46,961 nucleotides of DNA from Actinomycetes bacterium (GTDB lineage: Bacteria; Actinomycetota; Thermoleophilia; Solirubrobacterales; JACPNS01), in contig JAEYBE010000054.1 in NCBI GenBank assembly GCA_023404495.1, positions 1-46,961 of the forward strand, in the 5' to 3' direction. Position numbers and translations under genes: made by a program. Within the stretch, counting starts at the first letter, position 1; each line of letters begins with the position of its first letter. Below the pieces are notes generated by a model. The model was not told where the DNA came from, ran no database searches, and saw nothing but the letters and a program-made list of their open reading frames with translations. Positions 1-7,409 of this stretch are shown piece after piece.

Positions 1-207
1 AATCTGCCGACTGGCTACGCGGGGATGATCCTCCTTGCCCTTTTCCCGCCCGCCTGGAGACGCGTGATGGACAAGCGGGTGATCGAGCACTATCACGGCG
101 ACCTCTCCCGCGCGAACATCCTGCCACGCAAGCGGTCGAAGGTATTGGCTCGGTACGGCTCCGGTGAATCGCCGCGTGAAGCCGAGGACCGCGCGGCGCA
201 GGTTTGA
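1..207 (+). CDS. alkB: Alkane 1-monooxygenase (AlkB-type), 3' end only
   Basis: Partial gene entering from the left edge; only the last 68 codons are present, ending in TGA at 205-207. The frame is open from base 1 and reads NLPTGYAGMILLALFPPAW, then RRVMDKRV, then DLSRANILPRKR. This matches the C-terminus I know from membrane-bound non-heme di-iron alkane hydroxylases (LPxGYxGM...PPLWxRVMDxRV...GDxxRxNI). The catalytic His boxes lie outside the window. AlkB enzymes hydroxylate the terminal carbon of medium or long n-alkanes using electrons from rubredoxin. The neighbouring convergent operon encodes a rubredoxin and a P450, which supports a hydrocarbon-oxidation locus. The stop is about 20 bp from the P450 stop on the other strand. 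The assignment rests on the C-terminal signature only. Confidence 0.8.
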   Translation, partial: NLPTGYAGMILLALFPPAWRRVMDKRVIEHYHGDLSRANILPRKRSKVLARYGSGESPREAEDRAAQV

Positions 208-226
208 GCGGGGAAACCTCAGGTAT

Positions 227-1603
227 CTAGTCGCGCTGAATCGCCATCGTGCCGTGATTCGGCACCAGCGTGAAAGCGCGGCGGCGCACTCGCTCGGGAC
301 GCGAACTCGCTGGAGCGAGGTCGGTGTAGGTCAGGATTTCGCGAATCAGCACCTTCATCTCGAAGATTGCGAAACTCGCGCCGACGCACCGGCGCATCCC
401 GCCGCCGAACGGGATCCACTCGTACGTGCCCGGCTTGACGTTCAAAAACCGCTCAGGCCGAAAGGAATCCGGGTCTGGATAGATATCCGCTCTGCGGTGA
501 ACAAGGTGGACGGCCGGCACGACGGTGTCGCCTCTCTCCAGGCGATAACCACCGATCGTTGTCGGCTCGGACACGACTCGGGCAACGAACGGAATGACCG
601 TTCGCAGACGCAACGACTCGTAGATCACGGCCTCCAGGTAGTCCTCGTCGCCCTCCCAGATGCTCGCCCGGAGCTTCTCCATGACCTCGGGATGGCGAAA
701 CAGCAGTTCAAACGTCCATGCGAGTCCGGTGGCCGTTGTCTCGTGCCCCGCAAGCAGCAACGTGATCAGCTCGTCGCGCAACTCCTGGTCGGTCATCTTT
801 GAGCCGTCTTCACGCTCTGCATCCATCAGCATCGAGAGGATGTCGACGCGATCCGATTCCTCATCAGATTCTCGCCGCCGCGCAATCTCGGCGAAGATGA
901 GCGTGTCCCCGTGTTCGATCGCCCGCTCAAATGCAGACCACTTTCGCCAGGGCCCGATGTCTCGGCGGAGCCCGGGGACCATCAGTCCGAGGCTCACGGC
1001 GGAATCATTCTGGACCATTGCGAGCAGCGCGGCGCGGAGGTCGTCGTACGCCTCGCTCCGCTCCATCCCGAAGACGGCCCGCAGGATCACGTCGAGCGTG
1101 ATGTCGGCCATCTTCTCGCGAAGCTCGAACGGCTTTCCGTGCGGCCAATCGGTCACCGACCGACGCGTTTCCTCGACCATCACGGATTCATAAGTTCGCA
1201 TGCGCTCGCCATGGAACGGCGGCAGCATCAGCCGGCGGTCTTCGAGATGCTTCGGCGCGTCAAGTACGAGCAGCGAGTTGGAGCCGCCGATCGGTGTGAT
1301 CGTCGTCGCCGCGGCGCGCCCGGCCTGCAAGGCGTAAGGGTCGGACTTGAAGACTTCTTCGATCGTCGCAGGGTCGCTCACCACGATCATTCGTCCGCGG
1401 CCGAGTCCGGCAAGCTGCGCGGTGAAGAAGTCGCCGTACTTGCGCTGATTCCGCTCCAAAAACGATGTCGGGCGGAGCAAGAAATGAGCCGACTGAAGCC
1501 AGCGCGGGCCGCCGGGCCCGGGCACGTTCGCGCGCGTCTTTGGGACCTTTCCCCCCGTCGCGCCGCCGCTGATTGGCGAGTCGACGGCGCCGTCAGTTTT
1601 CAT
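227..1603 (-). CDS. Cytochrome P450
   Basis: A 458-residue soluble bacterial P450. Visible landmarks are the I-helix oxygen-binding motif AGHETT (about residue 285), the K-helix ExxR in ESLRLR (about 330) and the heme-binding loop FGGGMRRCVG with its thiolate Cys near residue 405. I place the start at the ATG at 1603 because it overlaps the end of the rubredoxin gene (ATGAAAACTGA), implying translational coupling; a start at 1669 would run far into the rubredoxin. It is the last gene of the minus-strand TetR-R2lox-rubredoxin-P450 operon. It probably hydroxylates a hydrophobic substrate such as an alkane, fatty acid or terpenoid, with rubredoxin or a distant ferredoxin as electron donor. Substrate and CYP family cannot be read from the sequence. 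Confidence 0.93.
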   Translation of the reverse strand: MKTDGAVDSPISGGATGGKVPKTRANVPGPGGPRWLQSAHFLLRPTSFLERNQRKYGDFFTAQLAGLGRGRMIVVSDPATIEEVFKSDPYALQAGRAAATTITPIGGSNSLLVLDAPKHLEDRRLMLPPFHGERMRTYESVMVEETRRSVTDWPHGKPFELREKMADITLDVILRAVFGMERSEAYDDLRAALLAMVQNDSAVSLGLMVPGLRRDIGPWRKWSAFERAIEHGDTLIFAEIARRRESDEESDRVDILSMLMDAEREDGSKMTDQELRDELITLLLAGHETTATGLAWTFELLFRHPEVMEKLRASIWEGDEDYLEAVIYESLRLRTVIPFVARVVSEPTTIGGYRLERGDTVVPAVHLVHRRADIYPDPDSFRPERFLNVKPGTYEWIPFGGGMRRCVGASFAIFEMKVLIREILTYTDLAPASSRPERVRRRAFTLVPNHGTMAIQRD

Positions 1604-1793
1604 AGGGAACAAAGTCGCGCTTGCGCGCGCCGCAGACGGGACACATCCAGGTGTCGGGAACACTTTCAAACGGCGTTCCCGGCGGAATGCCGCCGTCGGG
1701 ATCGCCGTCGACCGGGTCGTAAATCATTCCGCACGGCTCGCAGATCCAGATCTGAGACAATGCGGACTCAGCGATCGTTCCTGGGGAGCTCAT
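1593..1793 (-). CDS. Rubredoxin
   Basis: A 66-residue one-iron electron carrier. The four iron-ligating cysteines are in CEPCG (C18, C21) and CPVCG (C51, C54), with the usual IYDPVDGDPDGGI loop and DTWMCPVCG strand between them. The ATG at 1793 overlaps the R2lox stop (ATGA), and the stop overlaps the P450 start, so it is locked between the two oxidases. The longer frame starting at 1901 only adds a basic, low-quality extension inside R2lox and is rejected. Rubredoxins classically feed electrons to AlkB. Here the gene position also makes P450 or R2lox possible clients (inference). Confidence 0.93.
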   Translation of the reverse strand: MSSPGTIAESALSQIWICEPCGMIYDPVDGDPDGGIPPGTPFESVPDTWMCPVCGARKRDFVPYEN

Positions 1794-2695
1794 GCCGGGG
1801 CGACTTCCGGGAGGCCGACGCCGATGACGCGAAGGCGTCGCGAGAGTGCGGTGAAAGCGAATTCGTTCACCTTCGCCGAGTCGTAGCCGAGCAGCGTCCA
1901 TTCACCGAAGGGATCTGCGCCCTTGGGCACGAGGACAGTTGCGGCGATCGGCAGAAGCTCGGCCAGCTTGGCCTGCATTCGGCTGGCGAGGGCCGGGTCC
2001 TTGCAGGCCTCTTTGAGGAACCATGTCCCGTAGGCGACGTGTCGATGCTCGTCCTGGCTGATCTTCTTGAAACCGTCCACAAATCCCGGCATGATTCCGC
2101 GGTTCTCGAAGAAGTCGGTGATGAAAAACTGCCCGGTCAGCGCGAGCGTGCCTTCGATGACCATGTGGTAGGTGGTGACGAAGTCGACCTTGGCTTCCAT
2201 GTCATCGGGGTGATCAACGAGCTGCTTGCAGGCGTTCACGAGATGTTCGTCAAACAGCGAGAGGAAACCCTCGTTCACATCCGCTCGCACGCGCTCGAGC
2301 TGCGCCTCGATCCCATCGCCGATGCTGAATACTTCCTCGTAGTACCGCGCAAAGAACTGGGTGTGACGAGCTTCGTCGACCTGCTGCGTGGTGAGGAAGG
2401 CTTCCTCGGACTGATCGTCATAGGCCATCACCAGACCGGAGAATTGGGTGGTAACCCTTTCCTCGCCCACGAAGAAAGACGAGAGGCCCCAGATGACGTC
2501 GCCTTTCTCGGATTCAGGAAACTGCTTCCAGTCCTCGATGTCCTGGCTCAGATCGATCGCGTGCGCGGACCACGGCTGACGCTCCCAGAGTTCATAGAGC
2601 TGTTGTGGTCGCTGTAGTTCGATGTTCGCCAGTTTCGATTCGTCGCTGATTGTGGCGACGTCGCCCTGGCTGGTGAGTTCGAGAAGAGTGGCCAC
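1790..2695 (-). CDS. R2-like ligand-binding oxidase (R2lox, Mn/Fe)
   Basis: A 301-residue ferritin-like four-helix oxidase of the ribonucleotide-reductase R2 superfamily. Metal ligands fall at E78 (GEERV), E108 and H111 (DEARH), E181 (VIEGTLALTG), and E216 and H219 (DEHRH). Apart from a longer gap before the third Glu, their spacing fits the R2lox family as I recall it from Mycobacterium tuberculosis Rv0233. The family's cross-link pair is also present: V81, three residues after the first Glu, and Y176, five residues before the third Glu. R2lox proteins bind a fatty-acid-like ligand and assemble a Mn/Fe cofactor; their physiological reaction is unknown. The GTG start at 2695 has a GGGAG Shine-Dalgarno sequence about 9 nt upstream. 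It is often annotated as ribonucleotide reductase beta subunit, which I think is wrong here because no alpha subunit is adjacent and the R2lox hallmarks are intact. Confidence 0.85.
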   Translation of the reverse strand: MATLLELTSQGDVATISDESKLANIELQRPQQLYELWERQPWSAHAIDLSQDIEDWKQFPESEKGDVIWGLSSFFVGEERVTTQFSGLVMAYDDQSEEAFLTTQQVDEARHTQFFARYYEEVFSIGDGIEAQLERVRADVNEGFLSLFDEHLVNACKQLVDHPDDMEAKVDFVTTYHMVIEGTLALTGQFFITDFFENRGIMPGFVDGFKKISQDEHRHVAYGTWFLKEACKDPALASRMQAKLAELLPIAATVLVPKGADPFGEWTLLGYDSAKVNEFAFTALSRRLRVIGVGLPEVAPA

Positions 2696-2735
2696 CGATT
2701 GACTCCCTGATTCAGATTGGCTGGTTCGAAGACGA

Positions 2736-2750
2736 TTGACATAGCGTCAA
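2736..2750. promoter_or_regulatory. Candidate TetR operator between the regulator and R2lox
   Basis: A perfect 5-5-5 palindrome, TTGAC-ATAGC-GTCAA, lies in the 107-bp gap between the tetR stop and the R2lox start. The gap is otherwise featureless, and the site is 41 bp upstream of the R2lox GTG. TetR-family operators are typically palindromes in this position. TTGACG on the minus strand could also be a -35 element. No experimental support. Confidence 0.4.
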
Positions 2751-2802
2751 ACAGTACGTCGATAATAGCTGAACGAGCCCGTTCGCGTCGTTCTCTCAGC
2801 GG

Positions 2803-3411
2803 TCATGCGTCGGCGAGAGGTCTCGCCAGTTGCATCAACCATGACTGAAATTCTGCCAACGACTGGGTCAGTTCCTGCGTTTCGCCGCGCTGCAGGTAGT
2901 CGACGGTCAGGCCGTTGAGCCCGGCCAGAATCAGACCGACGAGAGTTTCGTCATTCAGACGAAGCTGCAAGCCGGCCTTGCGGCCTCTCTCCGCGAGCTG
3001 CAGAATCACCTCGGAGTAGCGATCTCGAATCCGCGCCACCTGCGCGCGCAGCGAATCATCGGTCACGGCCGCAGACACGAGGCCCAGGTGCACGGCGTGG
3101 AGTCGCGGCTCGGCCACGACGTTCTCCCAGAGCGATTCGAAGCCGGCGGCCGCGATCTCGCGCGGGCCTGACAATCCTTCGATCGCGCTTGTGAATCCCG
3201 CGAGAAGTCGGTCTCCGACTCGCTCGGCAATCTGAACGGTCAGGCCGTTGCGGTCGCCGAAGTAGTAGTGGAGCATCCGCTTGTCAACTTCTGCGTGATC
3301 GGCAATGCGCTGCATCGAGCAGTTCGCATACCCGTACTCGGCGAGTGCGTCGATTGCGGCGTCCAGAATTCTTAGCGGCTCCGACGTTTCTTTGGCGGCG
3401 GTCACATTCAC
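2803..3411 (-). CDS. TetR/AcrR family transcriptional regulator
   Basis: A 202-residue one-component regulator. The N-terminal TetR helix-turn-helix is recognisable at about residues 15-60 (ILDAAIDALAEYGY, then MQRIADHAEVDKRMLHYYF, the usual hydrophobic 'YYFGDRNGL' end of the recognition helix). The all-helical C-terminal ligand domain (about 75-200) is not family-specific. It is the first gene of the minus-strand run leading into R2lox, rubredoxin and P450, 107 bp upstream of R2lox. It probably represses that operon and is relieved by a hydrophobic ligand (inference). The GTG at 3411 is the only start that keeps the full HTH; its ribosome site is weak. Confidence 0.9.
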   Translation of the reverse strand: MNVTAAKETSEPLRILDAAIDALAEYGYANCSMQRIADHAEVDKRMLHYYFGDRNGLTVQIAERVGDRLLAGFTSAIEGLSGPREIAAAGFESLWENVVAEPRLHAVHLGLVSAAVTDDSLRAQVARIRDRYSEVILQLAERGRKAGLQLRLNDETLVGLILAGLNGLTVDYLQRGETQELTQSLAEFQSWLMQLARPLADA

Positions 3412-3493
3412 GTGCTCAACCGTACAGTGAAAACGCGCGCAGAAACGAGCGGGTTCACCATTTGGTGAATAGCTCGGCTACTCTCGGCGATGG

Positions 3494-4528
3494 ATGTCCA
3501 CGCTCCAACAATTTCCGCAGGTCGAGTCGTTTCCGCACCGGAAGGCAGGGCATTGCGGATCCGGGGCACTGCGCGATCTCTTGGAGCATCGCGGGCTCGA
3601 CTACGGCGCCGGACCTTTGAGCGAGGGGACGGTTTTCGGCCTGGGGGGCGGACTGGGATTCCTCTACGTTGAGGTTCAGAACATCACTCCGCCGATCTAC
3701 CTGGTCGGGCGAACGGCAGATATGGAGCGCGATTTCGCGGCGCACATGGGCATCGAACTCACGGTCCGCGAAGCCAGCGAGCCTACGAAAGGCTGGGAAA
3801 TCTTGCGTGATGAGCTTGACGCCGGCCGTCCGACGATGGTCTGGGCCGACATCAAGCACCTCGACTACCTCAACGTCCGAATGCACAACACGCGCCACGA
3901 CATCGTCGTTGTCGGCTACGACGAATCAGCTGGCGTGGCCTTCGTTGCGGACAATGACCGGGACGAAATCCAAACCTGCAGCCTTGCGGGACTTGCGAGG
4001 GCGCGGAGTTCCGAGTCATTTCCTGGTCCGAACGACCACACGATGTTCGTCTATGAATGGCCCGACGAGCTGAGAGACCCGCGGGAATCCGGGAGAGCAG
4101 CGATTGAACGCGCGATCGAGAACATGAGCGGGGGTGGGGAAGCCCTTGCCGGCATGCAAGGGGCGTCAGGGCTGGATGGCGTCGATTACTTCGCGACCGC
4201 GTATGAAGATTGGCCGCAGTTGTTCGGCTCGACTCTTCCTGATGCACTCGCGGGGCTACGCGTATTTATCGTGAAGGCCGGAACCGGCGGCGCCATGTTT
4301 CGTTCGCTTCACGCGCAGTATCTGCTTGATCTTGGCGACCTGCTCGAGGAGCCCGCGCTTGTCCGCGTCGGCGAAAAATATGAAGAACTGGCCGACGCGT
4401 GGGTGACGCTTGCGAAATGCGCTGAGGCTGCTGACCACGAATCGGGGCGTCCGGTTGTTCGCGACATCGCCCGCCTCGAGAGAGAGGGTGTTGTTGCGAT
4501 GACCAGCCTTATGGAGGATCTGCTGTGA
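3494..4528 (+). CDS. BtrH N-terminal-domain protein (DUF4872-like)
   Basis: A 344-residue cytosolic protein resembling the BtrH / DUF4872 family, named after the acyltransferase of butirosin biosynthesis. The N-terminus carries FPHRKAGHCGSGALRDLL with a candidate nucleophilic Cys, followed by LSEGTVFGLGGGLGFLYVE, the typical 'SE..FGLG.G' segment. The middle has a cysteine-peptidase-like NTRHDIVVVGYDE strand with a possible catalytic His. The C-terminal third (about 210-344) is helical and matches the extra domain of these proteins. It overlaps the next gene by GTGA, so the two are probably translated together. BtrH-like proteins move acyl groups between carrier proteins and amines, so pairing with a thioesterase-fold protein suggests acyl-thioester chemistry. 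The substrate is unknown. Confidence 0.7.
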   Translation: MSTLQQFPQVESFPHRKAGHCGSGALRDLLEHRGLDYGAGPLSEGTVFGLGGGLGFLYVEVQNITPPIYLVGRTADMERDFAAHMGIELTVREASEPTKGWEILRDELDAGRPTMVWADIKHLDYLNVRMHNTRHDIVVVGYDESAGVAFVADNDRDEIQTCSLAGLARARSSESFPGPNDHTMFVYEWPDELRDPRESGRAAIERAIENMSGGGEALAGMQGASGLDGVDYFATAYEDWPQLFGSTLPDALAGLRVFIVKAGTGGAMFRSLHAQYLLDLGDLLEEPALVRVGEKYEELADAWVTLAKCAEAADHESGRPVVRDIARLEREGVVAMTSLMEDLL

Positions 4529-5031
4529 AGCCCGAAGACTGGCCCGTGACGCCGCTCGAGGACGGAACTCTTCCGCCTCATCACGCTCACTGCTTGGGCT
4601 GCGGACCGGAAAACCCTGCCGGCATGGGATTGAAGCTGCGCATCGACGGCGAGCGAATCAAGGGAAAGGTTTGCCTCGATCGTCGTCAGGAAGGGGCGCC
4701 CGGCATCGCCCACGGGGGAGCGATCGCCACAGTTCTCGACGATTCGCTGGGCACAATGCTGTTGATTCTTCGACGGCCAGCGGTTACTGCCAGCCTGACA
4801 GTGGATTTTCGATCACCGGCCCTTCTGGGCCGCGAATTGGATGTCGAAGCCTGGTGTGAGCGGATCGACGGTCGCAAGCTCTACCTCGCTGGGCGGGTGA
4901 GCGATAGGGAAACTGTGATCGCGGACTGCCACGCGCTTTTCATTGAAGTGCCGGTCGAACATTTTGAGGCCGGCGGGAGTGAGTTGCCGGAGGCTTGGTA
5001 TTCGTGGAAGGACGCTGGAAGCGCCCGTTAG
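4525..5031 (+). CDS. PaaI-type hot-dog fold thioesterase
   Basis: A 168-residue single hot-dog domain protein. The characteristic segment GIAHGGAIATVLDDSLG (around residues 58-75) supplies the HGG turn and the central helix of acyl-CoA thioesterases. It is followed by strands ASLTVDFRSPALLGRELDVEAWCERIDGRKLYLAGRV. An N-terminal HCLGCGPENPAGMGLKL stretch is also typical of PaaI/FcoT-like members. The GTG start overlaps the upstream stop (GTGA), giving a two-gene operon with the BtrH-like protein. It is expected to hydrolyse an acyl-CoA or acyl-carrier thioester in the cytoplasm. The product is inferred from fold and motif; substrate unknown. Confidence 0.83.
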   Translation: MKPEDWPVTPLEDGTLPPHHAHCLGCGPENPAGMGLKLRIDGERIKGKVCLDRRQEGAPGIAHGGAIATVLDDSLGTMLLILRRPAVTASLTVDFRSPALLGRELDVEAWCERIDGRKLYLAGRVSDRETVIADCHALFIEVPVEHFEAGGSELPEAWYSWKDAGSAR

Positions 5032-5102
5032 AGAGCGACGGTGAGCGTCGTTCAAGACGTGGCGATTCCAAGTTGCGTGTTGACTGGGAAGGGTGCCGAT
5101 CT

Positions 5103-5232
5103 GGCGAACAAAACCCGAACCCAATCATTCAAAACGAGTCCGATCGAGACAATCGTGACAAACAGAAACCGCATACCTAAGCCCTAAACCAGACTCAAGA
5201 AGACCCTTTAGACACCTCAGGCCGGATGGTAA
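5103..5232 (+). repeat. Attachment-like imperfect direct repeat, copy A
   Basis: About 130 bp clearly related to 20558-20685. Shared blocks include GGCGAA, a CAAAA..GAGTC stretch, ATCGAGACAATCG (13 bp exact), AAACCGCATA, TAAGCCC, AGACCC, GACACC and ATGGTAA at the right end. Copy B continues after TGGTAA into a tRNA-Thr 3' half; copy A diverges there. Segment 5180-5209 resembles the reverse complement of the 3' part of that tRNA. I read it as a decayed attachment arm left by a related element. It lies in the 477-bp gene-free stretch between the thioesterase and the Fic gene. Confidence 0.6.
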
Positions 5233-5426
5233 AGAACAGCCCCCAGCGACCGCCCCACGATCCAATTTCCCCAGCAACCATGCGGGTTTGCGCCGACGAA
5301 CCCTGAGGAAGGGCCCCGACGCCGGCGAACAATGTTCGCGTCAAAATCCCCGAATCGATCAGCTCTCCTGCGGACCGCCAGGCCCCTTCCCAACCGAAGA
5401 AGTGGTCCCAACGCTCTTATGGTGCC
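5233..5426. other. Gene-free stretch with a 15-bp palindrome
   Basis: I see no credible gene here. A minus-strand open frame across it is antisense to the Fic gene and has no family signature. The stretch holds a perfect palindrome, GCGAACA-A-TGTTCGC (5325-5339), whose half-site also occurs near both attachment-like repeats. Confidence 0.4.
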
Positions 5427-5428
5427 CA

Positions 5429-5502
5429 AAACGGCAATATGGATTGCTAATTCGACTATAAACGGCACAATTGGACCTTTATGCGGCTCAAAACGGTAAT
5501 AT
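5429..5502 (+). promoter_or_regulatory. Three operator-like direct repeats, 31-bp period
   Basis: AAACGG begins at 5429, 5460 and 5491, spaced exactly 31 bp (about three helical turns). Each copy is followed by an A/T-rich tail (CAATAT, CACAAT, TAATAT). The third copy ends seven bases before the Fic ATG. The region is distinctly AT-richer than its surroundings and must contain the promoter. The encoded protein has an AbiEi-like DNA-binding N-terminus, so autoregulation through these repeats is a natural inference. Confidence 0.55.
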
Positions 5503-5508
5503 CGAGAG

Positions 5509-6984
5509 ATGTCTGGGTCCAAACCGATTCTCGACGGCGTCCGTTCTGGCGAGCTCGTTCTCCCATCCGATCTCGATCGCGCGCGAAGGCTCACGAAGGC
5601 CGACGCGGTTCGTCGGGTCACCCGGGGCCTCTACACCGACAACGTCGATGAGCCACTCGAGCGAGTCGTGCGGCGCAACTGGCTGCAGGTGCTGGGCCTG
5701 CTCTATCCGGGCTCGGTGCTCATCGGACGCAGTGCGGTGCTGGGTATGCCGACCGATGACGGCCGCCTGTATGTCGATGCCGGCCAGCGCAAAACCGTCG
5801 ACACCGTCGAAGTCGGTCCGCTCAGGATCACGCTGCGTCCAGGATCCGGTCCCCTTGAAGGCGACACCGACCTCGCGGGCACATATCTCGCCAGTCGCGC
5901 ACGGACCGCACTTGAGAATCTGATCCCCTCACGCAGGAGCGCGACGGCGCCTTGGACGCTTTCCCGTCCGGAGCTCGAGGACTGGCTTTCCAAAATCGCT
6001 GACCGCGATGGTGAGGGCGAGCTCAACCGCTTGCGAGACGACGCACGCGCCCTCGCACAGAAGCAGGGCGATCAGTGGCGGACTCTGTACCGCACGCTTG
6101 ACGAGACCATCGGATCCATCCTCGGCACGCGCGACGCGCAGCTCGCGGGCGCCCAGGCGCTCGCGCGGCGAGCGGGGATTCCGTACGACGGGTCGCGCAT
6201 TGACCTCTTTGATCTCCTTCGTAACGAGTTGCTCGCCGGCTCGCCGGCCGGGCTCTCGCGCTGCGACGGAGTCGGCGAGGTCGCGGCGTTCTACGAGGCG
6301 TACTTCTCGAACTTCATCGAAGGGACTGAATTCACCGTGAGCGAGGCGAGCGAGATCGTCTTCGACGGCGTTGTCCCCGCCGACCGGCCCGAGGATGCCC
6401 ACGACGTGGTCGGCACCTTTCGAGCGGCGGTCGACACGAGGCGCAACCGCACGGTTCCGCGGACCGCCGACGAGCTGATCGAGATCTCGAGGTCGATCAA
6501 CGCGCTCGTTCTTGAGCAGCGACCGGAGAAGCGCCCGGGCGAATTCAAGGAGCGGGCAAACCAGGCCGGCGCGACCCTCTTCGTGCAGCCGGAGCTGGTT
6601 GAAGGCACACTTCGAGCCGGCTGGTCCTACTACGAGTCGTTGCCAGCGGGGTTCGCGCGTGCGGTCTTCATGATGTTCCTGATCTCCGAAGTGCACCCGT
6701 TCGCCGACGGCAACGGGCGCACCGCCCGCCTGATGATGAACTCCGAGCTAACGGCAGCTGGCGTCTGCCGCTTCATCGTTCCAATCTCTTACCGCGAGGA
6801 CTACCTCGGCGCGCTGCGAGCGCTCAGTCGTAGCGAGAATCCCGTGCCACTCAACCGAGCAGTCGCAAGGGTTCTTCGCTGGGTCGGCGGGGTGGACTGG
6901 TCAAGCACCGAAGCGGCGCAACGTGACCTCGAAACCGTTCGGGCATTTGACGACGGCCCGGACGCGCGGCTCCGGATTCCGTAG
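5509..6984 (+). CDS. Fic/Fido domain protein with AbiEi-like N-terminus
   Basis: A 491-residue protein. Residues 1 to about 150 resemble the AbiEi/type IV antitoxin family: a winged helix ending in LTKADAVRRVTRGLYT, then YPGSVLIGRSAVLGMP. The C-terminal half is a Fic domain with the complete catalytic motif HPFADGNGRTAR starting at H396. This is expected to transfer AMP or another nucleotide-derived group to a hydroxyl side chain of a target protein. An inhibitory motif (S/T)xxxE(G/N) is present N-terminal to it as SNFIEG (S267, E271, G272), so the enzyme is probably auto-inhibited. A linker of about 100 residues rich in charged helices separates the parts. The ATG is preceded by three 31-bp-spaced repeats. 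A role in toxin-antitoxin or phage defence is plausible but unproven. Confidence 0.85.
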   Translation: MSGSKPILDGVRSGELVLPSDLDRARRLTKADAVRRVTRGLYTDNVDEPLERVVRRNWLQVLGLLYPGSVLIGRSAVLGMPTDDGRLYVDAGQRKTVDTVEVGPLRITLRPGSGPLEGDTDLAGTYLASRARTALENLIPSRRSATAPWTLSRPELEDWLSKIADRDGEGELNRLRDDARALAQKQGDQWRTLYRTLDETIGSILGTRDAQLAGAQALARRAGIPYDGSRIDLFDLLRNELLAGSPAGLSRCDGVGEVAAFYEAYFSNFIEGTEFTVSEASEIVFDGVVPADRPEDAHDVVGTFRAAVDTRRNRTVPRTADELIEISRSINALVLEQRPEKRPGEFKERANQAGATLFVQPELVEGTLRAGWSYYESLPAGFARAVFMMFLISEVHPFADGNGRTARLMMNSELTAAGVCRFIVPISYREDYLGALRALSRSENPVPLNRAVARVLRWVGGVDWSSTEAAQRDLETVRAFDDGPDARLRIP

Positions 6985-7357
6985 GCGCGGCCGGCTGCAT
7001 CAGTGCGAGTAAGGAAAACGCTCGAGCGCGGATCGGCAATTCTTTGGATCCGAGTGCACTCGAGTGGCGCCAAATGCACCAGCTCCCCACTTGCACGACG
7101 CCGCCGAGCTCGATGTCGAACGCCGGCGGATCCTTCTTGCCAAATGCCCAGTAAACCACCACCGTGCGCTCAGTGCACTGAACTCCACTGCTCATCTGCG
7201 CACTCGGCCGCTCACTCTTCCTGGCCGCCCCAGCCGGCGCCGGCACAACCTGCGCAGTCAACTCCCCGGACTTCCCCGCATGCCCGCTCTCGGCCACGAC
7301 CGACAACCTCAGGTACGCGGTTTTCAGCGAAACACTGCTTCCTCGCTTGACGAACAT
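6851..7357 (-). CDS. Doubtful minus-strand ORF in the Fic-giant gene gap
   Basis: The 439-bp gap between Fic and the giant gene holds no recognised plus-strand gene. On the minus strand a frame from ATG 7357 has GC-rich third positions and a protein-like composition (KTAYLRLSVVAESGHAGKSG, then VVVYWAFGKKDPP, FDIELGGVVQVGSWCIW). It may be a small gene or the remnant of one. It has no clear ribosome site, runs 134 bp into the Fic gene, and matches no family I know. Low confidence. Confidence 0.2.
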   Translation of the reverse strand: MFVKRGSSVSLKTAYLRLSVVAESGHAGKSGELTAQVVPAPAGAARKSERPSAQMSSGVQCTERTVVVYWAFGKKDPPAFDIELGGVVQVGSWCIWRHSSALGSKELPIRARAFSLLALMQPAAPTESGAARPGRRQMPERFRGHVAPLRCLTSPPRRPSEEPLRLLG

Positions 7358-7409
7358 ACGTGTTTTCGGGTAACCTAGCCGCGGCTTCAACCCTCGGCGA
7401 CCACAGTTC

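Noticed and set aside
5217..5621. 134-codon minus-strand ORF upstream of and overlapping the Fic gene
   Set aside because: Arg-rich, without family features, antisense to the Fic start and running over the repeat array and attachment-like sequence.
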